Shown piece by piece: positions 19,775 through 28,910 of a stretch of DNA of 64,000 nt (position 1 is the stretch's first letter; every line of letters starts with the position of its first letter). The notes below the pieces were generated by a model, which saw only the letters and a list, made by a program, of their open reading frames with translations, ran no database searches and was not told the origin of the DNA. A program made the translations under genes and the position numbers. This DNA is from Saprospiraceae bacterium (lineage in GTDB: Bacteria > Bacteroidota > Bacteroidia > Chitinophagales > Saprospiraceae): the NCBI GenBank assembly GCA_020629715.1, contig JAHDCU010000005.1:372001-436000 (forward strand), read 5' to 3'.

Positions 19775-21166
19775 CTAGTTCCAACCAATAAGCACAGCGG
19801 TCACTAATACAATCCATGCCATCACAAGAATAATTCCCGTCAAGGGTAGGATAAATCTCAACCATCGATCAAAGGAAATACGGCATAAACTCAACATGGC
19901 GATCAAACCACCTAAAGCAGGATTGAATAGATTGGTAACGCCATCGCCGATTTGAAAGGCAAGAATTGTAGCCTGACGAGTGAGGCCGATCAATTCACCT
20001 ACAGGGATCATAATAGGCAATGTAGCCAAAGCCTGTCCGCTGCCGCTTGGAATTAAAAGATTCATAATGCATTGTGAGATAGACATGCATATCGCAGAAG
20101 CAAAAGAGGGTACTACTTTCAAGACTTCTGATAAATGATAAGCTATAGTATCGCTAATGTTTCCATCTTCTAAAATGACTTTGATAGTCGTAGCTAGTGC
20201 CACCATAAATGCTCCTGGAGCAACTACAGCAATAGATTTTAATACCGTCTCTCCAATTTCATTCAGTTTAAGGCGACCAACTAATGCAACTGCTACAGTG
20301 ATCCAAATGAAAATGGCAGAGATATCATTAATAAACCAATGATATTCAAATACTCCATATAGCATAATAGCTAGACCGACTAAAAATGTAATCATCACAA
20401 ACCAGTTGTTATCGCTGATGAAATATTCGGATAAAGATTTGTTTAGTTTTAGTCCAGAGGCATCAACATCATGACTGAGAGAGGATGAGGGATTTTTTTT
20501 GAGCTTTTTAAAATACCTTACATTATACCAAGCCAATAAACTTAATGCAGCAAAACATAGCATCGATCTTAATCCTTTTCCAGAATACAACGGAAGTTCA
20601 GCGATTTCGTGACCTATACCTACCGTGTACGGATTGACGGGTGACAATCCAAATCCAATAGTAATCGCTCCAACTGCAATTCCTGCGGCTAACATCAAGT
20701 CTCCACCGATCGCTAGGATCATAATGGCCGCAATCGGTACAAGCGCAATATTATTTTCATAGCCGACTAAGATGCCGAAAAGACCATATAAATAGGTCAT
20801 CAAAATAATAATCAAAATCTGATTTTGCTGACCCATTTTTCGAGCGATTGTCCCCACTACATTTTCGATCATCCCTGTTTTCTCTACAATTCCAAACATG
20901 ACTCCTGAGATCAAGACTATGAATACTACTCGTGCTGCAGCAAAAAATCCTTTTGGAAATGCCCTAGCAATATCCATGATAGAAAGTGGAGTAGAAGCGA
21001 TAGTTTCATAGGTACCTGGCACAACGCGTAGACGACCATCTATTTCCAATCTTTCAAATAATCCTGCAGGTAAGATGTAAGTCAGAATGCTTACAAATAC
21101 AATAATACCTAAGAGCATGATTACTGGATGTGGTATGTAGGATAGTATAGATTTTTCAGATTTCAT
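19775..21166 (-). CDS. YfcC-family (DcuC/AbgT-like) membrane carrier
   Basis: 463 aa with about 12 hydrophobic segments. The protein opens HPVIMLLGIIVFVSILTYILPAGLF. It also has the family hallmark LLIPSGSGQALATLPIMIPVGELIGLTRQ and then AFQIGDGVTNLFNPA, as in YfcC and the related C4-dicarboxylate and arginine/ornithine antiporters. Members transport amino acids or organic acids across the inner membrane; the substrate here is not determined. It stands alone with a 285-bp gap before it. Confidence is good for the family and low for the substrate. Confidence 0.82.
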   Translation of the reverse strand: MKSEKSILSYIPHPVIMLLGIIVFVSILTYILPAGLFERLEIDGRLRVVPGTYETIASTPLSIMDIARAFPKGFFAAARVVFIVLISGVMFGIVEKTGMIENVVGTIARKMGQQNQILIIILMTYLYGLFGILVGYENNIALVPIAAIMILAIGGDLMLAAGIAVGAITIGFGLSPVNPYTVGIGHEIAELPLYSGKGLRSMLCFAALSLLAWYNVRYFKKLKKNPSSSLSHDVDASGLKLNKSLSEYFISDNNWFVMITFLVGLAIMLYGVFEYHWFINDISAIFIWITVAVALVGRLKLNEIGETVLKSIAVVAPGAFMVALATTIKVILEDGNISDTIAYHLSEVLKVVPSFASAICMSISQCIMNLLIPSGSGQALATLPIMIPVGELIGLTRQATILAFQIGDGVTNLFNPALGGLIAMLSLCRISFDRWLRFILPLTGIILVMAWIVLVTAVLIGWN

Positions 21167-21245
21167 ATATAACGCTTAGAGAATGCTGTAGTAAGATATG
21201 AACCACAATGGCGATTAATCCATTTACTCTTTAAAATTTGAAATA

Positions 21246-21782
21246 ATGAGTCTTTTAATCTGCATGATCATGATGATATCCAATACAACCAATAAATATG
21301 ACTTTGGTAGAAATCAAACTGGAAGTGACTGGATGGTGATCGTAGATGGTGTAATGGGTGGATTGTCTACAGGTGATGCCTATCTCAAGGATGAATCCAT
21401 CTATTTTGAAGGTGTTGTATCATTAGAAAATAATGGTGGCTTTAGTTCCTTAAGAGCACCATTTGTGTCGACGGATTTATCAGAAACGAAGACGATAGAG
21501 ATACGATACCGAAGCACAGGCATATCATGTGCTCTTTCATTAGACTTATCCAATCGATGGTGGGAAACCAATTTCAAATTAGCCCTATCCAACACGAATG
21601 ACGAATGGAAAACAGAACGCTTCTCAATAGAAGAGCTAAAAGCATATAAAATGGGTAAGCCGAAAGGATATTCCATATCTAAAGAAGATTTGGCAGAGGT
21701 GATGCGTATTGGATTTATAACCAACGAGAAAAGAGCCGGAGCATTTAGCTTGGAAGTGGATTATCTTCACTTTTTGCCATAA
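21246..21782 (+). CDS. CIA30-family protein
   Basis: 178 aa. The N-terminal WMVIVDGVMGGLSTG, the central beta-rich NNGGFSSLRAPF, and YRSTGISCALSLDL match the complex I intermediate-associated protein 30 (CIA30) galactose-binding-like fold. In mitochondria CIA30 helps assemble complex I, but bacterial members are widespread and their role is unclear. A short hydrophobic start (residues 1-12) could be a weak signal sequence. The 3' end overlaps the convergent binding-protein gene by 16 nt. Confidence 0.75.
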   Translation: MSLLICMIMMISNTTNKYDFGRNQTGSDWMVIVDGVMGGLSTGDAYLKDESIYFEGVVSLENNGGFSSLRAPFVSTDLSETKTIEIRYRSTGISCALSLDLSNRWWETNFKLALSNTNDEWKTERFSIEELKAYKMGKPKGYSISKEDLAEVMRIGFITNEKRAGAFSLEVDYLHFLP

Positions 21783-22546
21783 ATATTGGCAAGCCTCGAT
21801 CCATACCACGAGTAAAATTCACCATCCACGAGTTCGATCCCGGCTCCGGGTACTAGGTCTTGAAGTTCGGAAATATGTTTTTCCTTGAAAGGATAGGGTT
21901 CTGACGATAAGAGTATTACATCAGGGTTTAGTGCCTTGATTTGATCCTCTTCTAAAGTAGGATATCTCAGTTGATCCTCTAGTATATTTCTGTAACCAAT
22001 CTGACTCAATATGTCATGAATATACGTGTCATGACCAATGCTCATATATGGATCATTCCAAATTAGGTATAGGGCAGATTTTGATTCTTGAATTTTATAT
22101 TTTCGGATACATTGTTGGTTTTGATAAATGATCTCAGCCGCTTTTTCTTCTTTTTGATACCAATTGCCAAGGCTCTGAATAAATTCTTGGGCGTCTTGAA
22201 AGGTCTTTATGTCACTGACTAGGACATGACAGTGCTCCGCTAAAGCTTCAATATCTTCTTTGCGGTTTTCCTCTTTGTTGCCAATGATGAGGTCGGGTTT
22301 GAGGTCAAGAATATCCTTTATTCTTGGATTTTTAGTTCCACCTATTTTTGGGATATCATTAATTAGATCTTTCGGGTGAATGCAAAACTTAGTTCGACCG
22401 ACGAGTAGTTTTTCTAAGCCTAAGTCACAGATAAGTTCTGTAAGAGAGGGGACTAGGCTTATGATTCTTTGAGGTGTAGATTGAGCAATGCCTGTGGTGA
22501 GTATAAACTGACTTACAGAATATGATATTCCTTGTTTTCCTATCAA
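21767..22546 (-). CDS. Helical-backbone metal receptor (BtuF/FecB-like binding protein)
   Basis: 259 aa. RIISLVPSLTELICDLG near residue 27, VGRTKFC, IGGTKNPRIKDILDLKPDLII and a late ILLSSEPYPF are characteristic of class III periplasmic binding proteins for cobalamin or iron chelates. The two lobes joined by a long helix are implied. No clear lipobox is present; residues 10-22 are mildly hydrophobic, so export is uncertain. No ABC permease or ATPase gene is adjacent. The nearby TonB-dependent receptor and a cobalamin-dependent mutase in the window make cobalamin plausible, but that is inference. Confidence 0.78.
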   Translation of the reverse strand: MIGKQGISYSVSQFILTTGIAQSTPQRIISLVPSLTELICDLGLEKLLVGRTKFCIHPKDLINDIPKIGGTKNPRIKDILDLKPDLIIGNKEENRKEDIEALAEHCHVLVSDIKTFQDAQEFIQSLGNWYQKEEKAAEIIYQNQQCIRKYKIQESKSALYLIWNDPYMSIGHDTYIHDILSQIGYRNILEDQLRYPTLEEDQIKALNPDVILLSSEPYPFKEKHISELQDLVPGAGIELVDGEFYSWYGSRLANIYGKK

Positions 22547-22548
22547 TG

Positions 22549-23475
22549 TTAATGCTTTTTAAACTCGAAAGTATAGCTAGTTGGCATTTCATTTTGTATA
22601 CCTGAAATAGTCCTTTTATAAGTGCTTACACCAAGATCGTAGGTCACCTTACTTGGGTTTTTATACTCGGAATTTTCAAAGGTTACATCATTTTCTCTAA
22701 TGTTTGTTGCTTTGAAAATCTTAGGATTACTGTCTTTTATAACAGAGATTAAGATGAGTTCATCGCCGATGATTTCAATCTTACTAGTGGCTTCATACAA
22801 TATCTTGTCTTGCTCAATATATTTGTTTTGTTGAATGAGATTGCCTTGCTCATCGATACTCCAAGTTTCTAATAATTGACCATCCCATGCATCAGATTTC
22901 CAAGATCCAACCAAACTAGACTTGAGCTTCTTCAATGCTACTTGAGAAGAGTTTGGCTTGACTTTATGAAACTTAGTCTCCAAGTATTTTTGCTTCCAAA
23001 CACCATCTTGATATTCTCCGACTGTAAACAAATAAGTACTATCATTTTCATATTGCCAGTAATCGGTCACCGAATATTCACCGTATTGGTATTGATAATG
23101 GAGATCACGATTATTTCGGATCATCTTGCCTTCTGTCAATCCACCAAATACGTCAAACTCATAGAAAGAGCTGGTGTCAGAACTCGTTGAGATTCGCCTA
23201 ATTCCGAAATTTCTCAACCCATAGGTGTTCTGCTCCTTGTCTGTAAATCCTTTTGAACGAACTGCAATAATGGTACTATCCAGTTGATACTCGAAGGAGA
23301 TCTCTTGCTTAAATGTTGATCCATCTCCCCATGTGCCTTCTGCTTGCCATCTGTGGTCGAAAATATGTAATTGATCAACTTGGGCATAAGAATGCACTGA
23401 AGCATTGAAGATCGTTATTGAAAATGCCATTAAAAGTACAATCGGCTCTTTTGTGTCAAATAAATATCGTTTCAT
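22549..23475 (-). CDS. Secreted protein of unknown function
   Basis: 309 aa from the ATG at 23473-23475; another ATG three codons upstream exists. The N-terminus has a hydrophobic signal (VLLMAFSITIFNASVHSYAQ) ending in a likely signal-peptidase site before VDQL. The rest is rich in beta-strand-like alternation with repeated W and Y (WQAEGTWGDGSTFKQE, YQYQYGEYSVTDYWQYE, VGSWKSDAWDGQLLETW). Two similar halves (about 35-165 and 190-300) each start with a GTW/GSWxxD phrase, suggesting two lipocalin-like or DUF1579-like barrels. No function assigned. It lies 2 nt before the binding-protein gene in the same direction, so they may be co-transcribed. Confidence 0.65.
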   Translation of the reverse strand: MKRYLFDTKEPIVLLMAFSITIFNASVHSYAQVDQLHIFDHRWQAEGTWGDGSTFKQEISFEYQLDSTIIAVRSKGFTDKEQNTYGLRNFGIRRISTSSDTSSFYEFDVFGGLTEGKMIRNNRDLHYQYQYGEYSVTDYWQYENDSTYLFTVGEYQDGVWKQKYLETKFHKVKPNSSQVALKKLKSSLVGSWKSDAWDGQLLETWSIDEQGNLIQQNKYIEQDKILYEATSKIEIIGDELILISVIKDSNPKIFKATNIRENDVTFENSEYKNPSKVTYDLGVSTYKRTISGIQNEMPTSYTFEFKKH

Positions 23476-23508
23476 TTTGATCAAGTGAGAAAAGTTATTT
23501 ACACAAAC

Positions 23509-24108
23509 TTAAGGTATAGTATTGAATTCTAAGACTCTGCGATTTGCTCGAGCGACCTCATAGTTCTTACAATAATAGTTATAATTGTACTTGATAAAAT
23601 CAATACTGACGGTATCACTTATATGTACAGTAAAACCCTCTTCAGGTAAGCGATAATAGATATCTCCATTGATCACATATTCATGTAAACTTGCGTCTCG
23701 ACTTTGAAACAATCGTTCCCCACAAAATAGTAATTGAGAATATTGATCTTTTAAAATATCAATTTCTTTGAACCAACCACAACCATAATAAAACATTGAA
23801 TTTATGTTAACTTGGATGGTATCAAGCTTTTTATTAGAGTTCAAATATTCGTTCTGAGGTAACTGACTACTATATCGATAAATAATATCACCATAGTATT
23901 CATCACCATATCCTTCATTACCATATTTTAAACAACGTATTTCTTTAAGGTCCTGAAGTATCTTTTCGTAAAAAATACATTGACCTTTTACATGTTTGAC
24001 TATTTCATTATGCTTTTTAGAAGTGGTATGGAAACTATCTAGATAAACAATCGATACCAATATCGAGCATATGATCAGAAGCTTATTGATATTTCTTGAA
24101 ATGCTCAT
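23509..24108 (-). CDS. Membrane-anchored protein of unknown function
   Basis: 199 aa from the ATG at 24106-24108, chosen because it opens a normal membrane anchor (NINKLLIICSILVSIVYL). An ATG seven codons upstream is also in frame. The remainder is predicted soluble and tyrosine-rich (KYGNEGYGDEYYGDIIYRYS, NVNSMFYYGCGWF-like segment), with no motif I recognise. It overlaps the end of the preceding gene by 26 nt, indicating translational coupling. Base composition is somewhat AT-richer than the surrounding core genes. Confidence 0.6.
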   Translation of the reverse strand: MSISRNINKLLIICSILVSIVYLDSFHTTSKKHNEIVKHVKGQCIFYEKILQDLKEIRCLKYGNEGYGDEYYGDIIYRYSSQLPQNEYLNSNKKLDTIQVNINSMFYYGCGWFKEIDILKDQYSQLLFCGERLFQSRDASLHEYVINGDIYYRLPEEGFTVHISDTVSIDFIKYNYNYYCKNYEVARANRRVLEFNTIP

Positions 24109-24697
24109 AGTTATAGTTTCTACGTTCACCAGTTACAGGATTAGTATATTGTCCAATGATAATATCACTCTCCTTAAGATTTACAAGGATGTCTTCTATA
24201 TCGATATTTTCGTTGTTTTTCAGAAAGGTCATGTATTCTTTTGATCTCAAATCTTTGTAAACTGCTGGAAGGAATTTTATAGAATCATCAGAGATTTTCT
24301 CAAGCTCAGTAATAACTATCTCAGGAGTATAAGGATTTTTATGCTTGCATCCATGTTGCTGGATTAAAGTATGATTGATATTCGAAGCTATAATATGATT
24401 AGATTGGTGTTTAGAAGTCGAAATCCCTAAACTATCGCCAATGTGCATTAATATTGTTTGAATCGAATCATTATAAGGGTCTATTGGATCTATTTTTTTA
24501 AAAACGACCTTCATCCTCTCATGAAAAGCAGTGTCCACTATCGGAATGATATGAAGCTCTTTGTAAGGGTCTAATTGATTTTCTAACCTTACATGATGAT
24601 AATCATCGTTACAAAGTCTCAGCTGTTCCTCTTTTTTGCTAAGATAATAGCACAGAGCGATTGATAATGGAAATAGAATATAGCCAACGTAATTCAT
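24083..24697 (-). CDS. Membrane-anchored protein of unknown function
   Basis: 204 aa. One N-terminal hydrophobic helix (VGYILFPLSIALCYYL, residues 4-19) is followed by a charged soluble domain with no recognised motif. It starts 44 nt after the TonB-dependent receptor stop and overlaps the next unknown gene by 26 nt, so receptor and both small proteins look like one transcript. A periplasmic-facing partner of the receptor is possible but is pure context inference. Confidence 0.6.
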   Translation of the reverse strand: MNYVGYILFPLSIALCYYLSKKEEQLRLCNDDYHHVRLENQLDPYKELHIIPIVDTAFHERMKVVFKKIDPIDPYNDSIQTILMHIGDSLGISTSKHQSNHIIASNINHTLIQQHGCKHKNPYTPEIVITELEKISDDSIKFLPAVYKDLRSKEYMTFLKNNENIDIEDILVNLKESDIIIGQYTNPVTGERRNYNYEHFKKYQ

Positions 24698-24741
24698 ACG
24701 TAGACATAACGTACTTTAAACTAAACTTGGTATTTAATAAT

Positions 24742-27054
24742 TTACATCATCAACTTCATACCTACATACACCGTCCTCGCTTGTGCAGGTCCAAATACGA
24801 AGTTGCTATCACGATTTTTACCGATATCAAACTCGTTTTGATACGCATTAAACATATTTCTCACTCCGCCGTAAATCTCAATATTATTGGCAAATCGAGT
24901 TATGTCAAAAGTATAGCTCAGTTTTGCGCTAAGCTCAGAAAAGGAAGGAGAGTCTATAATCTCATCTACCGTTTGATTAGGAGCACCAGCGAAATGCGGA
25001 ACTTTCATCGTACCAGTATAGATGTAATTTAGGAGTGTCTTGAATTTTCCTTTAGGGAAAAGGCTCAGCGTTGCAAATCCATATTGATTGGGCGTACGGA
25101 TAAATTCTGTGATACCGTCTAACTCATCGATATATTGGACTGGATTATCAAACTCACTAGACTGAATCGTAAATCCTGATTCTAGCTGAAATTTTTGATT
25201 ATAATTTGCTCTCAGTTCTAATGTGATTCCTTGTACTGTAGCACCTTGACCATTTTCTTTAAGGAAGATTTCGCCAAAAGCGTCTTCACCTATAGGGTTG
25301 AGTACAAATGCATTTTGCAATCGTGTACGAAATACATCTGCCGTAAATCCGAAGATATAATCCTCATGAATCTGATCATGATTAATGGATGCACTCAGAC
25401 TGCTTGAACTTTCGGGCGCTAACTCCGGAGATAGCTGGACACGTGAGATGCCACCACCAGCAAATGCAATGTGTAGATCTGTATCAAAAGCCTGAGGTGC
25501 TCTAAAACCGCTTGCATAATTGAGTCTAAACTGCGTATTGAGATTGGGCTTAATCAATAGTGATGCTCTGGGGCTTACTCGTAGCTGATCGATCAAATTA
25601 TGCTGGTCTACACGTAGACCGTATACGAGTGATAACTGATCATTGAGCTTAGTATCATTTTGCACAAAAGCACCAAAGTTTTGAGACGTCTGATCTATGA
25701 GATATTCGTATGCGGGTATTTTATCAAATACATCATCAAAGATATATTCTGCTCCAACGGTAATTACATTATTGATCCCTAAAAACGATCCTGTCTCATG
25801 GTTCCATTGCAGACCACCATTGAATGTTTTGACCAATGAGTTACCGTATGGTGGATTGGTCAGATGATTGGTGATATCAGGCTCTTCATCAGGAAATATA
25901 CCTGTGTAATGAGAACGATCCGTATGCTGAGCGGCTATGTAAGAGATTAAAGAAGATTTTCCTTCATTGTAGTTGATTTGATAGTCGGCACTTCCCATCC
26001 ATATGCGATGCGTTCGTTCTTCTGATTGTTCAGCAAAATATGCAGGTGCCTCTGTTTCTTGTCCGCCATATCGGTATTCATTCAGATTGCTTATACTGAT
26101 TTCGAGCTTTTGATTATCGGCAGGTAGAAAGAAAAAATTAGTACCGATAGAGGTATTATTAAGCTCAGGGAGTTCTGAAAATTGATCCCCGTTATGATCA
26201 TATAAGCCTCTATTTCTCTTGTTGAAAAATACGGATATACCAGCATTTTCACTTTTGATCATCATGGTTGTATTGCCCGATAGCTGCAGATCATGTGTCT
26301 CTCCATTGATTAACTGACTGTTGAAGTCTATCATCGTGTTATTCTTTTCAGGTATGGCAGTAATTACATTGACTGTACCACCAATAGCACTTGAGCCATA
26401 GAGCGAAGAACCACCACCTCTTATCACTTCGATACGATCGACCATCGAGGTTGGTAATTGTTCTAATCCATAGAGTCCCGTCAGAGGACTAAATATGGGT
26501 CTGCCATTGATCAATACCTGAGAATAACCGCCTAGCAGACCATTCATACGCAGCTGCGTATAGTTACAAGTCTGACAATTATTTTCTACACGTAGTCCTG
26601 GCTGAAAACGTAGCCCCTCCGATATATTACAAGCTTGTACATTGGTAAGTGACTCTTGATTAAGTACATTGACGAGGATGGGGGAGTCCGTTTTTCTTTT
26701 GAAAGTCTTAGTACCCGTCACCACTACCTGATCTACATAAAGTGATGCAGGGGAAAGTTTAAAATCTAAAGTTGTAAGTTCATTAGTTGAAATACTGATT
26801 TCGTTAGTCTTGGATTTATATCCGACATAACTTGCGACTAGCTGATAATTACCATACTCAAGGTCATTGATGTGATATAACCCTTGTGCATCGCTGCTTA
26901 CAGTCTTAGCAATGTTGCTGATTTCTATATTAGCAAAAGGTGCCGGACTACCATCAATATATACGGTACCAGATATGCTTGCTTTTTGTGCAATGCTGCT
27001 TATCGCAAAAATCAAAAGTGCTAATGTAAAGAAAAGCCTTTTCAGTTCTGTCAT
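24742..27054 (-). CDS. TonB-dependent outer-membrane receptor
   Basis: 770 aa from the ATG at 27052-27054. An ATG three codons upstream overlaps the promoter -7 element and is less likely. Signal peptide to about residue 23 (AISSIAQ), a carboxypeptidase-regulatory-like domain (about 26-105), a plug domain (about 110-225, with VVTGTKTFKR, QLRMNGLLGGYSQVLINGRP and IEVIRGGGSSLYGSSAIGG), then a 22-strand barrel whose last strand ends VYVGMKLMM. Such receptors import siderophores, heme, cobalamin or metals. The divergent DtxR-family gene and the box between them point to a metal or metal-chelate substrate. Confidence 0.9.
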   Translation of the reverse strand: MTELKRLFFTLALLIFAISSIAQKASISGTVYIDGSPAPFANIEISNIAKTVSSDAQGLYHINDLEYGNYQLVASYVGYKSKTNEISISTNELTTLDFKLSPASLYVDQVVVTGTKTFKRKTDSPILVNVLNQESLTNVQACNISEGLRFQPGLRVENNCQTCNYTQLRMNGLLGGYSQVLINGRPIFSPLTGLYGLEQLPTSMVDRIEVIRGGGSSLYGSSAIGGTVNVITAIPEKNNTMIDFNSQLINGETHDLQLSGNTTMMIKSENAGISVFFNKRNRGLYDHNGDQFSELPELNNTSIGTNFFFLPADNQKLEISISNLNEYRYGGQETEAPAYFAEQSEERTHRIWMGSADYQINYNEGKSSLISYIAAQHTDRSHYTGIFPDEEPDITNHLTNPPYGNSLVKTFNGGLQWNHETGSFLGINNVITVGAEYIFDDVFDKIPAYEYLIDQTSQNFGAFVQNDTKLNDQLSLVYGLRVDQHNLIDQLRVSPRASLLIKPNLNTQFRLNYASGFRAPQAFDTDLHIAFAGGGISRVQLSPELAPESSSSLSASINHDQIHEDYIFGFTADVFRTRLQNAFVLNPIGEDAFGEIFLKENGQGATVQGITLELRANYNQKFQLESGFTIQSSEFDNPVQYIDELDGITEFIRTPNQYGFATLSLFPKGKFKTLLNYIYTGTMKVPHFAGAPNQTVDEIIDSPSFSELSAKLSYTFDITRFANNIEIYGGVRNMFNAYQNEFDIGKNRDSNFVFGPAQARTVYVGMKLMM

Positions 27055-27060
27055 GTGATA

Positions 27061-27068
27061 CAAAAGTA
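27061..27068 (-). promoter_or_regulatory. Candidate -7 element for the TonB-dependent receptor
   Basis: The minus strand reads TACTTTTG (TAnnTTTG exact) 6 nt before the ATG at 27054, implying a very short or absent leader. Its -33 region falls inside the DtxR-box-like palindrome. Confidence 0.4.
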
Positions 27069-27073
27069 TAAAG

Positions 27074-27093
27074 TTAGATTAGGCTAACATTAA
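27074..27093. promoter_or_regulatory. DtxR/IdeR-box-like operator between receptor and regulator
   Basis: TTAGATTAGGCTAACATTA matches the actinobacterial DtxR/IdeR consensus TTAGGTTAGSCTAACCTAA at 16 of 19 positions, with the central TTAG-G-CTAA palindrome intact. It lies in the 69-bp gap between a divergent TonB-dependent receptor and a DtxR-family gene and overlaps the -33 regions of both candidate promoters, so metal-bound regulator could repress both directions. Confidence 0.6.
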
Positions 27094-27111
27094 GAATTAA
27101 TGATATTTATT

Positions 27112-27119
27112 TAAATTTG
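27112..27119 (+). promoter_or_regulatory. Candidate -7 element for the DtxR-family gene
   Basis: TAAATTTG (TAnnTTTG exact) ends 4 nt before the GTG start, so the message would be nearly leaderless. A weak TTA lies at the -33 distance within the operator. Confidence 0.35.
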
Positions 27120-27123
27120 TTCT

Positions 27124-27774
27124 GTGGCTACTAGAATAAAAGAGAATTACCTCAAGGCATTATATCATTTGCACCATCGTGATCCTAATATTTCAATTAG
27201 TGATCTTGGCACTGAGATGGGGTTAAGCAAACCTACGGTCAATGATATGGTGAAAAAACTAGAAGCCAAGGGCTGGCTGAAATACCAAAAGTATAAGCCT
27301 CTCCAATTGACCAAAGAGGGTTTATTGATAGCTGCACTCATCATCAGAAAGCACCGATTGTCAGAGATGTTTTTGACTAAGATGATGAGTTTTGGATGGG
27401 AAGAAGTACATGATATCGCCGAGGAGCTAGAGCATATAAAATCTGATGCGTTTTTTGATCGTATGGATGAGTTATTGGGTTTCCCGACTAGAGATCCGCA
27501 TGGATCACCAATACCGGATAAATCTGGAGCCATCACCGAGCTAGATTATCAAATACTATCTACCATAGTGCAAGGCAGTACCGTGACTTTTAAAGCTCTA
27601 CGTGATAGCTCTTCCAAGCTTTTACAATATCTAAATAAGAAGTCTCTCGCCCTAGGGACAACTATCACTGTAATGGAGAAAGAAGCTTTTGATGGCAGTA
27701 TGACCATTCGTTATGGCGGTCAAGAAGTAGTGCTATCGGATGCTGTAGCTAAGCGGTTATTGGTAGAATGTTGA
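27124..27774 (+). CDS. DtxR/MntR-family metal-dependent transcriptional regulator
   Basis: 216 aa beginning with GTG. The N-terminal winged helix (RIKENYLKALYHL, GLSKPTVNDMVKKLEAKGWL), the dimerization and metal-binding region (HRLSEMFLTKMMSFGWEEVHDIAEELEHI with conserved H and E residues, then GFPTRDPHGSPIP) and a short C-terminal SH3/FeoA-like domain (ITVMEKEAFDGSMTIRYGG) are in the family order. With bound Fe(II) or Mn(II) these dimers bind promoter palindromes and repress uptake genes. Divergence from the receptor across a fitting operator supports local control. Iron versus manganese cannot be decided from the sequence alone. Confidence 0.9.
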   Translation: MATRIKENYLKALYHLHHRDPNISISDLGTEMGLSKPTVNDMVKKLEAKGWLKYQKYKPLQLTKEGLLIAALIIRKHRLSEMFLTKMMSFGWEEVHDIAEELEHIKSDAFFDRMDELLGFPTRDPHGSPIPDKSGAITELDYQILSTIVQGSTVTFKALRDSSSKLLQYLNKKSLALGTTITVMEKEAFDGSMTIRYGGQEVVLSDAVAKRLLVEC

Positions 27775-27839
27775 ATAGATAAACTCATTTTATTTCAAGT
27801 ACAGGTTATTAGTCTACTCGATTTTTTTGACTTTATTTT

Positions 27840-28862
27840 CTATTCTGGCTTAAAAGCATAAAAGTCATTGAAGGAAGTATCGATGTTGGCTCCGAAACCT
27901 ACGTATGCAATGCTATCTATTACGAATGCAGAAGCATCCTTCCTAGGAGCGCCAGGAAAGCTCTCGATCTCTTCCCAAGTATCGGCTATTGGATCATACT
28001 CATAAAAGCTATTGCTGTATTGTTCAAAACCTACTTCTCCAAACCCAAGATATGCCTGATCATCAATAACAAAAGATGTAGCTCCTGAACGACCACCGAA
28101 TGGAAAATCATTCATCTGTTCCCAGGTATCGCTAGTAGGATTATATTTCCAAAGGTCATTAAGATTATCGATATCCTTTCCAAGTCCGAAATATCCCTTA
28201 CCATTTAATGAGAATGCTAGAGCATCTGATCTTCCACCACCTGGAAAATCACTCAACTGGCTCCAAGTAAAATTAAAATGATCAAACCTCCATACTGTGG
28301 AAAGTAAAGTTCCTTGCCCATCTATATTATAAATTCCTCCAATTAGATATTCATAATTTCCTATTCTAAAGCTTGTTGCGTTTTGAAATCCAAAAGAGAT
28401 AAAAGAATTTGTTTTAGACCATGATAAGCTCGATTTGTCTAGAACGTATACATCTTGGGTGGTGTAATCATTGATTTTCACATCACTACCTCCTATAATA
28501 AATCCGCTAAAAATATTTGAAAACCCAATAGCCATAGATTTTCTCACTGGCAGAGTATCTACATCTAGCCATTTGTTTTCTGAAGCAATATATCGAAGTG
28601 TTTGATTCGTGGCAGAGTCTGGTCTCGATGGTGTCCCTCCAACGATATAGCCATTTCCATCTAGGGCAAATGAGGCTGCAGAATTTCTAACGTCACAATT
28701 ACAGTCGGCTATCTTAGTCCACCCTAAGGTCAAAGAATCAACAAAAGTTGATGTTCCATCAGCATCCTTCGGCCCATTATTCATATTGATGACGCTGTCA
28801 CCTCCGCAAGCGCTTAGTAGAATGATTATAGTGATGCTTAATATTATCAATACTTTTTGCAT
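27840..28862 (-). CDS. Kelch-repeat lipoprotein
   Basis: 340 aa. The lipobox LLSACGG (cysteine at residue 19) marks an envelope lipoprotein. The body holds about six kelch blades of roughly 50 residues, each with a glycine pair and then W (for example GYIVGGTPSRPDSATNQ, GKGYFGLGKDIDNLNDLWKY, DQAYLGFGEVGFEQYSNSFYEY) and PFGGRSGATSF/PGAPRKDASAF spacers, so it should fold as a beta-propeller. Galactose-oxidase-type propellers bind sugars or proteins, but no catalytic residues are evident. Partner unknown; transcribed alone. Confidence 0.8.
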   Translation of the reverse strand: MQKVLIILSITIIILLSACGGDSVINMNNGPKDADGTSTFVDSLTLGWTKIADCNCDVRNSAASFALDGNGYIVGGTPSRPDSATNQTLRYIASENKWLDVDTLPVRKSMAIGFSNIFSGFIIGGSDVKINDYTTQDVYVLDKSSLSWSKTNSFISFGFQNATSFRIGNYEYLIGGIYNIDGQGTLLSTVWRFDHFNFTWSQLSDFPGGGRSDALAFSLNGKGYFGLGKDIDNLNDLWKYNPTSDTWEQMNDFPFGGRSGATSFVIDDQAYLGFGEVGFEQYSNSFYEYDPIADTWEEIESFPGAPRKDASAFVIDSIAYVGFGANIDTSFNDFYAFKPE

Positions 28863-28910
28863 GGATTTTTGCTTTTGGTTTACAACCCTTGGTTATTAAA
28901 AGTTCTAAAC

